The notes below the pieces were generated by a model that was not told the origin of the DNA, ran no database searches, and saw nothing but the letters and a program-made list of their open reading frames with translations. 64,000 bases of DNA from DTCV01 sp964641155 (GTDB taxonomy: Archaea; Thermoproteota; Thermoprotei_A; Sulfolobales; NBVN01), in NCBI GenBank assembly GCA_964641155.1, contig CAZXJO010000004.1:1-64000 (forward strand). Reading direction: 5' to 3'. Positions 1-8,093 of this stretch are shown here, one piece after another. Each line of letters begins with the position of its first letter. Position 1 is the first letter of the stretch. The translations under genes were made by a program, and so were the position numbers.

Positions 1-2
1 CG

Positions 3-674
3 GAACCGCAGCGGTATAAACCTAGGGTGTACGTTGATGTCGTACCCGTAGGTGATACCGAAAACAACGTCTTCACAGTGAATTTAAAGGAGTTGAAAGT
101 TACTGGGTCTCTGAGAGGATTAGCTGAAGGGGAGAGGATATACGCATCTAGGCTCATCGGTAATGTGTTCTACTTAGTAACGTACAGGCAGGTCGACCCC
201 CTATTCGCGATAGACATATCAAACCCTGAGCAACCTAAGGTGTTGGGCTATCTAAAAATACCTGGCTTCAGCGAATACCTACACCCACTCCCCCGCAACA
301 GGTTATTGGGAATAGGGATTGAGGATGGATTGAAGATATCACTGTTCGACGTGTCGAATCCTACTGAAATGCGGGAAATGACTAAGATATTGATATCGAA
401 GGCGTGGAGTACTGCATACTACGACCATCACGCGGTAACCGTAGATGAGGACAACGAACTTGCCTTCATACCGGTAAGTATTAGAGGTACTTCAGGGATT
501 TTAGCAATCACTTACAAAGGTGATGTGCTGAGCGTTAGGAAGCTCTTAGAACATGAGGGCGCCGTAAGGACTACGTACGTAAATGATGAACTATTCACGA
601 TATCGTCCAACCTCGTTAAAGTTTACGACATATACGAGTTAAACCTAACACATGAAATCGAATTAAATAACTAA
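3..674 (+). CDS. C-terminal part of a beta-propeller domain protein (5' cut by window)
   Basis: The reading frame is open to the window edge, so the first GTG inside it (position 27) is not necessarily the start and the gene extends upstream. About 224 residues are visible. They show repeating blade-like segments with ExDxSNPxxPxxLGxLKIPG-type turns (LFAIDISNPEQPKVLGYL, then LFDVSNPTEM) and a YYDHHAV segment, which resembles the C-terminal beta-propeller family (Beta_propel) of extracellular or membrane-anchored archaeal proteins. Function is unknown; such propellers are usually ligand or protein binding. No membrane segment is seen in the part present. The family assignment rests on pattern recognition only. 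Confidence 0.7.
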   Translation, partial: EPQRYKPRVYVDVVPVGDTENNVFTVNLKELKVTGSLRGLAEGERIYASRLIGNVFYLVTYRQVDPLFAIDISNPEQPKVLGYLKIPGFSEYLHPLPRNRLLGIGIEDGLKISLFDVSNPTEMREMTKILISKAWSTAYYDHHAVTVDEDNELAFIPVSIRGTSGILAITYKGDVLSVRKLLEHEGAVRTTYVNDELFTISSNLVKVYDIYELNLTHEIELNN

Positions 675-752
675 TTTTTAAGGAACATGATCCGCTAAAT
701 ACGTGTACAAGCTTTATTAGTGCTAAACCCAAAGATTTAAAGGTGTTGAAAT

Positions 753-1175
753 GTGTTCAAAAAAATTGCTTTATGCGTAGCCATCGCATACGCCTTGCTA
801 CTGCTTTCTCAAGTTGTTGGGGCGCAGGCTCAGGCGGAGCCGCAACTGACTGACCTGATTGGGGAGGCCTTAAAGAATCCCAGAACTTTAGCGGTGATAG
901 CTCTTCAATTCTTAATGGGTCTGGGCTTGGGTTACTTCTCATCCAAGGTTGTGAAGTACATACTGGCTTTAATTGTGATCTTAGTTCTGGGCACAGCGCT
1001 TTCCATATGGAGTCTTGGGACATCACCTGAGGGCTTCCTGGTAGGGCTTTACGAATACTTCAGACAGCTACAGCCGCACATAATGGCCTTGCTCCAGCTC
1101 CTAGGGTTAATGACCATCGGGCCGGTGACTATAGGATTCATAGTTGGGGTTCTCCTCGCGTTGGTGAGGAAGTAA
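753..1175 (+). CDS. small hydrophobic membrane protein of unknown function
   Basis: 140 residues starting at GTG, with AGGTG 8 bases upstream. The first 25 residues (basic MFKKI, then a hydrophobic run ending in GAQAQA) look like a signal peptide. Three further hydrophobic segments follow at roughly residues 47-62, 65-86 and 110-137, separated by short polar loops, so this is probably a small polytopic membrane protein. I do not recognise the family. It lies 78 bases after the propeller gene on the same strand, and it is possible that the two work together at the cell surface. Confidence 0.6.
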   Translation: MFKKIALCVAIAYALLLLSQVVGAQAQAEPQLTDLIGEALKNPRTLAVIALQFLMGLGLGYFSSKVVKYILALIVILVLGTALSIWSLGTSPEGFLVGLYEYFRQLQPHIMALLQLLGLMTIGPVTIGFIVGVLLALVRK

Positions 1176-1374
1176 CACGTGGTCTAAATTAATTTTCCAC
1201 CCATCATACAGCGCTCATAGGTCAACCACCCAGCCCGCATTCCTAACCGCTTACCGGTGAGGGAAAATCGCACATTTCGCCAGCATTTTAAGTCATTACC
1301 GCAGTAAGTATGGGTAGGTTAATTGACCCAGTGCATCATCTCGCCAAACAAGTATAAGAGCTAGTGGGTATTCT

Positions 1375-2778
1375 TTAAGTACGGGTATTTGACCTTATTA
1401 CGGGTTTCAACCAACTGCCCTTCAGTATGTATGCGAGGGCTAGTATGCCCGTTACGATGTTGCTTATGGGCATCCCGATCCAGAGGCCTCTCACACCCAT
1501 ACCAATAGGTCCTGGACCGAACACGTATGCTAGAAGGTTTCTCAGCACCCACAACCTGAAGAGGCTTAAGAACATTACCGGCTTCGTGTTCCCTGACGCT
1601 GTCGCGATTGAGAAGGCAGCTCTAAGCATCATGAAGAACACCAAGGAGGGTCCCATATACAGGATGAAGTCGGCTGAGTTTTGAATTACCTCAAGATCTG
1701 AGGGGGCGAATATTGTAACTAGCTCATACCTGAAGAAGATATAAGTGCTTACCCCCGCACCAGTGATTGCTGCGCCGTATGCAACAATCTTATACGCCGT
1801 CATCCTAGCTCTCTCAAACATTCCAGCCCCTAAGCTCTGACCTATTATTGTGGTGGTGGCTCCGAGCAAGCTGCCGACGAAAATATCTAGAAGTCCTATA
1901 GGCCTATCACCTATACCCCAGGACGCGAGCGCAGCACTGCCCATAATGCTTATTATACCTGTTAAGACCGTGAAACCGGCGGCCTCCCCAACAGATGATA
2001 CGGAGATGGGGAGACCTATCTTAACTAACTTCATCAGCAATTCTCGATAGGGTTTGAGGTGGTTAAGCTTGAGCCTCTCCCCCTTAACACCCTTGACCAA
2101 TAAGTTAATCGCTAATGATGCGGCGACGAACTCACTGAGTAAGGTAGCTATTGCCGCACCAGCAACCCCGAGTGATGGTATGGGCCCCACACCGAATATG
2201 AAGATTGGGTCTAAAACCACGTTCATAAGGACCCCTAACGCCCTAACCTTCATGGGGGTCACGGTATCCCCTGCAGCGCTGAAGATCGACACTGAGGCAT
2301 CCATCAACCCGAAGACCATGAAACCAGCTGAGAATATCCTCCCGTAAACAACCGCATCCGGCACTATTTCCTCAGGAACCCCCAGGAGTTGTAGGAGGAG
2401 CGGAAGCGACACGTACGCTACTACAGTAACGGGTACTCCAGCAGATAAAACTATGAGGATTACCTGACCGGCCGCCCTCATAGAGGATTCGTAGTCCCTA
2501 GCACCCCAGTACTGAGACACTAATGAGATGCCGGCCTGGAGAAGCCCTGCCAAAGCCGCAACAATTAGAAACAGTACAGGCCACGTAGCATTCACCGCCG
2601 CCAACGCATCCCTGCCTAACCTCCCCAACCAAAACATATCGGTTAAGTTGTAAATTATCTGCAGTGCCTGCATTACAGCTATAGGGAGTCCTAATTTAAA
2701 CATGGCCTGCATGATAGGAGTCTTCAATACCCAGTCCTTATCATCTGGTGGCGACAGCATTGACCTCATTTTAGTCAT
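1375..2778 (-). CDS. MATE family efflux transporter
   Basis: 467 residues, the usual MATE length. The protein has the internal two-fold pseudo-repeat of the family with about 12 hydrophobic segments. The N-terminal half carries the typical LGLPIAVMQALQIIYNLTD and MFWLGRLGRDALAA stretch and a QYWGARDYE motif. The second half repeats the pattern (KLVKIGLPISVSSVGEAAG, IIGQSLGAGMFERA). MATE proteins export cationic or organic compounds in exchange for H+ or Na+; the substrate here cannot be told. The ATG at 2778 puts the first transmembrane segment about 25 residues in, as usual. The gene stands alone, convergent with nothing close and divergent from the M20 peptidase. Confidence 0.9.
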   Translation of the reverse strand: MTKMRSMLSPPDDKDWVLKTPIMQAMFKLGLPIAVMQALQIIYNLTDMFWLGRLGRDALAAVNATWPVLFLIVAALAGLLQAGISLVSQYWGARDYESSMRAAGQVILIVLSAGVPVTVVAYVSLPLLLQLLGVPEEIVPDAVVYGRIFSAGFMVFGLMDASVSIFSAAGDTVTPMKVRALGVLMNVVLDPIFIFGVGPIPSLGVAGAAIATLLSEFVAASLAINLLVKGVKGERLKLNHLKPYRELLMKLVKIGLPISVSSVGEAAGFTVLTGIISIMGSAALASWGIGDRPIGLLDIFVGSLLGATTTIIGQSLGAGMFERARMTAYKIVAYGAAITGAGVSTYIFFRYELVTIFAPSDLEVIQNSADFILYMGPSLVFFMMLRAAFSIATASGNTKPVMFLSLFRLWVLRNLLAYVFGPGPIGMGVRGLWIGMPISNIVTGILALAYILKGSWLKPVIRSNTRT

Positions 2779-2882
2779 AACCTGTAAATCATAAGCGTTT
2801 CGGGCAAGCCCATGAACTACTTGACTTATGAGCAGGTGTTGGGACGTAGGCCCCTTCAGTAGCTACGCTCATTGTTTGAGTG

Positions 2883-2890
2883 TTTATTAA
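2883..2890 (+). promoter_or_regulatory. TATA box for the M20 peptidase gene
   Basis: TTTATTAA lies here. Counting about 26 bases from its centre puts the transcription start near 2913, exactly at the GGAGGTG motif (2911-2917) that precedes the GTG at 2926. This agreement is the reason for preferring 2926 over the upstream in-frame TTG at 2872, which would lie before the transcript. Confidence 0.5.
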
Positions 2891-2925
2891 CCTCATCAGA
2901 CATTATTAGTGGAGGTGTTATCGCC

Positions 2926-4125
2926 GTGGATTACGTCGAAGGTAAGATGATCGATTACTCGAAAGGTTTGAGCGATTACATCATCAGCATCAGGAGGAAG
3001 ATCCACATGTACCCAGAGCTGAGGTATGAGGAATTCAACACCTCGCAACTGATCCTCGACGAACTTAGGTCCATGAACGTTCAAGCCTACAGGGTTGCTA
3101 GCACCGGTGTTGTCGGACTGATTAAGGGCAAGGAGGGGAGGGGTGTGGTTGCCTTGAGGGCTGATATGGATGCCCTACCCATTCAGGAAGAGAGTGACGT
3201 CCCCTACAGGTCCAGGGTCCCCGGCAAGATGCATGCATGCGGTCATGATGCCCACGTAGCAATGCTGTTGGGTGCGGCTAAGGTCCTGGCAGAATTTAAA
3301 GACAACTTAATGGGAACCGTTAAGCTGATATTCCAACCCGCTGAGGAGGGCGGTGCCGGTGCTGAGAAGATCGTCAATGAAGGGGTTCTAAACGACGTTA
3401 ACGCCATTTACGGATTGCATGTGTGGGCCGAACTACCCTCAGGTGTTATTGCCACGAGGAAAGGACCCATGAACGCATCAGCCACATCATTCATGATTAG
3501 GATTAAGGGTTTAGGAGGTCACGCAGCCCATCCAGAGCTAACTAAGGACCCAACCACACCAGCAGTTGATATTTACAACGCCATTCAGAAGGTAGTTTCC
3601 AGGAACGTAGACCCCTTCACACCGATAGTCATCTCGACCCCCAGATTTGAGGGCAGTAATGCAAGCAACGTAATACCTGATGAGGTTAGGATTCACGGGA
3701 CGTTGAGGACCTTCGACATAGGGCTAAGGGATAAGGTGCTGAAGAGGTTGGAAAACATAGTAAAGTACTATTCGAAGGCTTGGGACTGTGAGGGTAGCCT
3801 AGAATTAACTGAGGTTTCCTACCCACCAGTGATTAATAGTCCGGAGCATGCTGAATTCGTCATGGATGTGGCTAAGAAGTTAGGTGATGTCGCTGAAGCT
3901 CCCATGAGTATGGGGGCGGAAGACTTCTCATACTACCTCCAGAAGGTGGGCGGTGCGTTCATAATACTAGGAATTAGAAACGAGAGCAAGGGGATAATAT
4001 ATCCTCACCACCATCCCAAGTTTGATGTTGACGAAGACGTGCTCTGGAAGGGGACAGCACTTCACGCCCTACTAGCATATAACTACTTAAAGCATGGGGT
4101 TAGAAGCGGTTCTCCTACATCGTGA
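2926..4125 (+). CDS. M20 family amidohydrolase/carboxypeptidase
   Basis: 399 residues from a GTG placed 8 bases after a strong GGAGGTG. This is a zinc peptidase of the M20 group (hippurate/indole-acetyl-amino-acid hydrolase and thermostable carboxypeptidase type), which cleaves N-acyl amino acids or short peptides. Metal-site motifs are visible: ALRADMDALPI, KMHACGHDAHVAMLLGAA, the catalytic PAEEGGAGAEKIV pair of glutamates, and YGLHVWAELPSG. A dimerisation domain follows (GLGGHAAHPEL), and the last metal ligand lies in the HHHPKFDVDE segment near the C-terminus. No signal peptide, so probably cytosolic. It fits the other peptide-use genes in the window. Confidence 0.92.
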   Translation: MDYVEGKMIDYSKGLSDYIISIRRKIHMYPELRYEEFNTSQLILDELRSMNVQAYRVASTGVVGLIKGKEGRGVVALRADMDALPIQEESDVPYRSRVPGKMHACGHDAHVAMLLGAAKVLAEFKDNLMGTVKLIFQPAEEGGAGAEKIVNEGVLNDVNAIYGLHVWAELPSGVIATRKGPMNASATSFMIRIKGLGGHAAHPELTKDPTTPAVDIYNAIQKVVSRNVDPFTPIVISTPRFEGSNASNVIPDEVRIHGTLRTFDIGLRDKVLKRLENIVKYYSKAWDCEGSLELTEVSYPPVINSPEHAEFVMDVAKKLGDVAEAPMSMGAEDFSYYLQKVGGAFIILGIRNESKGIIYPHHHPKFDVDEDVLWKGTALHALLAYNYLKHGVRSGSPTS

Positions 4126-4167
4126 AGTCTATCCACCACCGTAACTGATGATCTATTTGAAGGTACC

Positions 4168-4319
4168 TAAGGCACGTACCCAGTATGTGGGGGAACTAAG
4201 TCCGAACGGGATGGGTAGTTGGGTGAGTGCCGGATGGGTTTACAGCCCCCGAAGTTCGCAGCAGGAGCTAACGTGAAATGTGGAGCGAGTGAAGGTAAGT
4301 GCAGGGCTGGGCAGCCTTA
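4168..4319 (+). ncRNA. candidate structured RNA of unknown family (or structured hypD leader)
   Basis: This stretch has no reading frame and is GC-richer (about 56% by my count over 4161-4320) than its intergenic neighbours, a known sign of RNA genes in thermophiles. Its ends can pair: TAAGGC (4168-4173) with GCCTTA (4314-4319), and CCCAG (4179-4183) with CTGGG (4307-4311). Inside, AACTA (4194-4198) pairs with TAGTT (4216-4220) around a GTCC/GGAT hairpin, GGGGG (4189-4193) can pair with CCCCC (4246-4250), and TTCGC (4255-4259) with GCGAG (4285-4289). A T5 run follows at 4330-4334. I could not match it to SRP RNA, RNase P RNA or 5S rRNA. The strand is inferred from the T-run. Confidence 0.35.
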
Positions 4320-4321
4320 AC

Positions 4322-4329
4322 CTTAAATA
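4322..4329 (+). promoter_or_regulatory. TATA box for hypD
   Basis: CTTAAATA lies here, placing transcription start near 4351, about 28 bases before the preferred hypD ATG at 4379. The adjoining T5 run (4330-4334) could also end transcription of the upstream RNA candidate. Confidence 0.4.
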
Positions 4330-4378
4330 TTTTTGGTTACGGAACGATCCCAGTTAGCGATGATGTGCGGTGATGCGG

Positions 4379-5551
4379 ATGGATTTTGAGGAAGCGGTGA
4401 GGAAGGTGTTCAGAGCGAATGCGGAGCTTGCCAAGGCGTTAGTGAAGACCATTAACTCATACTGCAACTTTTTGAGTAAGGCCGTAGGGGGGGCTTTAAA
4501 GATAATGAATTTCTGCGGTACGCATGAGTGGACCACCACGTATTACGGCCTGAGGTCGTTAATCCCTGATACGTTGGAATTGGTTGCGGGCCCCGGCTGC
4601 CCCGTATGCATAACACCTGCTTCCTACGTAGAGCAACTAGTTAAGCTATCATTGGAGGGTGTTAGGGTGTACACTTTCGGAGACGCCTTGAAGCTACCTG
4701 GCGCATCAGCTAAGGAACCCAACACGCTCTTCCATGCACGAACGCGGGGTGGGGACGTCAAAGTCGTTTACAGCTTCTTAGACGCTGTTAAAGATGCTAA
4801 GGCGTTTGGTAAGGACGCAGTCTTCTTCGGCATAGGCTTTGAAACGACTGCCCCTTCATATGCGTTACTCCTAAGAAATGGGGACGTCCCCACCAACCTG
4901 AAGTTGCTGAGCGCGTTGAGGTTAACGCCACCGGTTATGAAGCACACCATCAAGTTGTATAGGGCAAGGGGTTTGAACCCTGTGAGGGGTGTCATCGCCC
5001 CTGGACACGTATCATCCGTTATTGGAGGGGGTGCGTGGGAATTCCTCGCAGAGGAGTTTGAAATACCTGCAGTCGTAGCAGGCTTCGAACCGATAGATGT
5101 CTTGGTGGCTGTGGCCGAAATCCTTAAGATGTTGAGGGAAAATAAACCGTCAGTAGTGATCGAGTATAGGAGACTGGTTAGATGGGAGGGGAACATGATA
5201 GCTGTAGAGGCGATTAAAGACGTCTTCGATGTATATGACGCCGTCTGGAGAGGTATAGGGTTAGTCCCCTCAAGCGGTTTAGAACTCAAGGACAGGTACG
5301 GGAAATACGACGCCCTCAGAGAATACGGGATTGGAAGGCCTTTAAGTGGCTCAGAAGTTAGTGAGGCCGACTCACTGCCTGGCTGCAGATGTAGTGAAGT
5401 TGTCTTAGGGATCACTAAACCTACTGAGTGTCAATTGTTTATGAAGAGGTGCAGGCCTGAGGTCCCTTACGGCCCCTGCATGGTTTCATCGGAAGGTACC
5501 TGCCGGATCTGGGCTCAATACGGTGGTCTAGAACTCCTTAAGGGGTATTAA
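4379..5551 (+). CDS. hypD: hydrogenase maturation protein HypD
   Basis: About 390 residues. HypD is an iron-sulfur protein that, with HypC, holds the iron on which the Fe(CN)2CO group of NiFe hydrogenases is built. Diagnostic motifs are present: NFCGTHEWTTTYYGLRSLIP, the cysteine motif AGPGCPVCITP, FFGIGFETTAPS, and the C-terminal cysteines (LPGCRCSEVVLG, TECQLFMKRCRP, EGTCRIW) that bind the 4Fe-4S cluster. In-frame starts exist at GTG 4370, ATG 4373 and ATG 4379. I prefer 4379 because GGTG (4369-4372) sits 6 bases before it. hypC follows 2 bases after the stop. No hydrogenase structural gene or other hyp gene lies in this window. Confidence 0.96.
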   Translation: MDFEEAVRKVFRANAELAKALVKTINSYCNFLSKAVGGALKIMNFCGTHEWTTTYYGLRSLIPDTLELVAGPGCPVCITPASYVEQLVKLSLEGVRVYTFGDALKLPGASAKEPNTLFHARTRGGDVKVVYSFLDAVKDAKAFGKDAVFFGIGFETTAPSYALLLRNGDVPTNLKLLSALRLTPPVMKHTIKLYRARGLNPVRGVIAPGHVSSVIGGGAWEFLAEEFEIPAVVAGFEPIDVLVAVAEILKMLRENKPSVVIEYRRLVRWEGNMIAVEAIKDVFDVYDAVWRGIGLVPSSGLELKDRYGKYDALREYGIGRPLSGSEVSEADSLPGCRCSEVVLGITKPTECQLFMKRCRPEVPYGPCMVSSEGTCRIWAQYGGLELLKGY

Positions 5552-5553
5552 AG

Positions 5554-5880
5554 ATGTGTTTAGGTGTCCCAGGTAGGGTGGTCGAAGTCCACGGGATGTA
5601 CGCTAAGGTCAACGTCGGAGGCGCTATAATAGACGCTGTTTTAGGTGTTGATGAAGTACGTGCTGGGGATTACGTCGTAGTTCACGCGGGCTTGGTCGTG
5701 GGCAAGTTAAGTGAGGAGGAGTTCGTTGAAAGCGTACTCACTCTCATGGAGCTACAGGTAATGAACTACGTGGATGAGGGGCTGAACGAATCGGAGGCGC
5801 GGAAAAAGGTACTTGAGGAATTCAAGAACGTCCTGAACTCGCTGGGGGTGGATCCGAGCACTATTTTAAGTTCGAGGTAA
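5554..5880 (+). CDS. hypC: hydrogenase maturation chaperone HypC
   Basis: 108 residues. HypC is the small chaperone that passes the cyanide/CO-bearing iron from HypD to the hydrogenase large subunit. It begins with MCLGVPGRVVEV; the cysteine at position 2, exposed after removal of Met, is the functional residue. The following beta-barrel pattern (AKVNVGGAIIDAVLGV, GDYVVVHAGLVVGKLSEEE) is typical. The protein is somewhat longer than common HypC (75-95 residues) because of a C-terminal helical tail. It directly follows hypD with GGGGT before the ATG, so the two form one operon. Confidence 0.95.
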   Translation: MCLGVPGRVVEVHGMYAKVNVGGAIIDAVLGVDEVRAGDYVVVHAGLVVGKLSEEEFVESVLTLMELQVMNYVDEGLNESEARKKVLEEFKNVLNSLGVDPSTILSSR

Positions 5881-5934
5881 TTCCTGGTCCGCAGTACTAC
5901 TAGCTTCAGCAGTCTAGGAGATGTTCCCGGCTGA

Positions 5935-7044
5935 TCAGTGCTGTGTGGGACGCGCGGCCCTGCCCACGTACGCTATTAGTTCTTCATATGTGTTATTGCC
6001 GATGGTGTAGTCGGCTAACTCCCGCTTAATAAACTCTAACTCCTTCCCCCTAGGAATGTAGGGGTAGTTCCTCGGTCTCTCAATAGGTCTTTCATTGGCG
6101 TACGGCCTGTTGCATCCGGGACAGCCTGACGTTATGAAGGGTATGCCTGAATCCACCACCTCCTCCAACACGCCCTTCGACACGCCGTAATCAATTATTT
6201 GACCCCTGCTGTTGAATCTCATCGCCTCATACCTGCTTAGCCCCGCATTCACTAAGTACCTAGCCAGTTGAACCCTCCTGTATTGCCCGACGGGCGGCCT
6301 ACTCCAACTGCTTAGGAATGAGCCTTCCTCCGGGTAGAAGGAGAATAAATGAGTCTCAGCACCTAAGTCATGTACGTGTTGGATTAGCCTCACAGCTTCC
6401 TCCTCACTCTCACCTAAACCAACTATTAAGTGAATACCCACCCTCCCCTTACCCATGACCTCAACAGCTTCCTCAACACCTTCTAAGTACCTACCCCATC
6501 TATGGGGTCCTCTAGCACCCTTACCCCTGAGTAGGTCGAATATTCTCTCATTAGCACAGTCGATGGCTATGCCTATACGTTCGGCCCCCGCATCCCTTAA
6601 CTTCTTCATCCACTCCTTAGTGAAGAGTGACGGTGTTATTAATGCTGATACGGGCAGTCCAACAGCGTTGTGGACCCTCTTGATGGCCTTTACCTCAGCC
6701 TCCAGCGCTTTAGGATTCGTTATAGATGCCACGCAGACCCTGTAGGGTCTTAAGGAACACCCACTGTAATTGAACTTACTTAACCTCTCAATAACGTCGT
6801 CTAAGTTCCTCAGCGGCCACTCAACACGTATTAACGACTTACATGCAGGTGACGATCTAATCTCCCTCGCCTGCCCGCAGTAGAGGCAATTACTCTTACA
6901 TCCATCGTTGAAGTGTAGGAGGAGGTTTATGCAGAAGGGGAAGGCGTTCCTGTGAAATCTCCCCGGCTTATACCCCAGCACAATATCAGCTGCTGTGCTG
7001 ACCCTCACATAGTCCGGAGATTCATAAGGGCCCTGATCGCTCAT
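5935..7044 (-). CDS. radical SAM protein, candidate archaeal lipoyl synthase component
   Basis: 369 residues, related to the biotin synthase/lipoyl synthase branch of radical SAM enzymes. The SAM cluster motif is C-x3-C-x2-C (KSNCLYCGQA). Further cysteines lie in the segment SSPACKS and near the C-terminus (TSGCPGCNRPYANERP), which could hold an auxiliary cluster. It lies 90 bases downstream of a second radical SAM gene, which is divergent from lipoate-protein ligase. In archaea a two-protein lipoyl synthase (LipS1/LipS2) unrelated to LipA has been described. The pairing with a ligase makes that assignment likely, but which of the two this is I cannot say. A BioB-like enzyme of another pathway is the alternative. 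Confidence 0.75.
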   Translation of the reverse strand: MSDQGPYESPDYVRVSTAADIVLGYKPGRFHRNAFPFCINLLLHFNDGCKSNCLYCGQAREIRSSPACKSLIRVEWPLRNLDDVIERLSKFNYSGCSLRPYRVCVASITNPKALEAEVKAIKRVHNAVGLPVSALITPSLFTKEWMKKLRDAGAERIGIAIDCANERIFDLLRGKGARGPHRWGRYLEGVEEAVEVMGKGRVGIHLIVGLGESEEEAVRLIQHVHDLGAETHLFSFYPEEGSFLSSWSRPPVGQYRRVQLARYLVNAGLSRYEAMRFNSRGQIIDYGVSKGVLEEVVDSGIPFITSGCPGCNRPYANERPIERPRNYPYIPRGKELEFIKRELADYTIGNNTYEELIAYVGRAARPTQH

Positions 7045-7134
7045 GCAGATACCTATTACTACTTAAACGGCGTCATATAATTGTTTTTCTGTTCACTGGG
7101 CAATCGTCCCAGGAACTTGCATGGGTTAAGCAGT

Positions 7135-8058
7135 TCACGAATCAACGTGTTCGTATATGGAAGCGCAGCATTCATGAATTACTTTAAACTTGATGTCGTT
7201 GTCTACCAAGTAGTTCACTGCGGCGTATGAGGGGAAAGCTATGCCGTTAAATCCTAAATCAACTGCAGCTAACTCAACCCTGAGAAATTCTTCGCTCCTA
7301 GGCCTCATACATCCAAGGCTTAGAGGCACGTCATCGAGCTTCCTCCTCGCGTACTTAAGTATTTCAACTACGTAATTCGGGGACGGCGGGTTCGAAGACT
7401 CTAAGGGGGTGTTCGGATACGGCGTAAATATGACGAAGACCGCCGCCTTAGGACGTAACTCGTGGAGGATGTCCACGGATGTGAACTCCTTACTCGGCAA
7501 CCCTTTATACAGCCCTATGACCACGTGGGGGACTACCGGTAAGTCGTACTTGTTAAGGATCTTAAGCGTCTTGATGTAGGCCTCCACGTCGTGGAGACCT
7601 ATTACCTCCTTAATCGCCCCTTCATGAACTACGAGATCAACCAGTACTGCATCAATCCCTAATTCCTTAATTAGACTCGCCCTCACCTCATCAACGATAC
7701 CCACATGCATGAACACCTTCAGTCCCTGACTCTTCAACCACTTGATGGCGTTGAAGTACCCCTCAAACGGGACCTTCCCATACATATCACACCCACCGCT
7801 CAGTAGGACACCTGAAACCCCCTCACCCCTCAACCTGATGCCCAGGTTAGAAAGTTCAGCCGGCGATAACACACCCAACATGTTATCTAACAACCTCCCG
7901 TAGCAGTGCTTGCACATCAGCTCACACTTTCTCCCCGTCAAGCTTATTGATGGGAAGTCCTTACCGTAGATCCCGAGCTCCGGGATTTCGTAGTGCACGT
8001 TCGAAGTCGCAAAGACGATTAGCAAGTGGTGGCACCCTATTAAGGCTCTCATAATCAT
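7135..8058 (-). CDS. radical SAM protein, candidate partner in archaeal lipoyl synthesis
   Basis: 307 residues with the C-x3-C-x2-C motif in GRKCELMCKHCYG, followed by the glycine-rich SAM-binding strand LLSGGCDMYGKVPF. Later cysteines occur in SLGCMRPR and near the C-terminus (IHECCASIYEH). Its start region is separated by only 35 bases from the lipoate-protein ligase gene on the other strand, and the second radical SAM gene follows it downstream. This context suggests the LipS1/LipS2 pair that inserts the two sulfurs into octanoyl groups. The start is uncertain: ATG at 8058 or at 8052 gives nearly the same protein. The function is inferred from neighbours rather than from a unique motif. 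Confidence 0.72.
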   Translation of the reverse strand: MIMRALIGCHHLLIVFATSNVHYEIPELGIYGKDFPSISLTGRKCELMCKHCYGRLLDNMLGVLSPAELSNLGIRLRGEGVSGVLLSGGCDMYGKVPFEGYFNAIKWLKSQGLKVFMHVGIVDEVRASLIKELGIDAVLVDLVVHEGAIKEVIGLHDVEAYIKTLKILNKYDLPVVPHVVIGLYKGLPSKEFTSVDILHELRPKAAVFVIFTPYPNTPLESSNPPSPNYVVEILKYARRKLDDVPLSLGCMRPRSEEFLRVELAAVDLGFNGIAFPSYAAVNYLVDNDIKFKVIHECCASIYEHVDS

Positions 8059-8093
8059 TTAAATTACCACTAAAAAAAGATTTGGGGAGTTTT

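Noticed and set aside
2872..2925. Longer start (TTG 2872) for the M20 peptidase
   Set aside because: It lies before the predicted transcription start and has no ribosome site, while GTG 2926 has a strong one.
4188..4211. Plus-strand bases resembling the RNase P RNA 5' conserved region (GGGGAACTAAGTCC)
   Set aside because: The matching 3' conserved element (ACAGAA type) was not found at a suitable distance, so RNase P RNA is not supported.
4196..4222. Minus-strand bases CCCATCCCG-TTCGG-ACTTAG resembling the 5S rRNA loop region
   Set aside because: The match is short, lies too late in the possible transcript, and the following 5S helices are absent.
4768..5415. Long open frame on the minus strand inside hypD
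   Set aside because: It is the antisense shadow of a clear HypD gene; its Ser/Thr/Pro-rich product matches no family.
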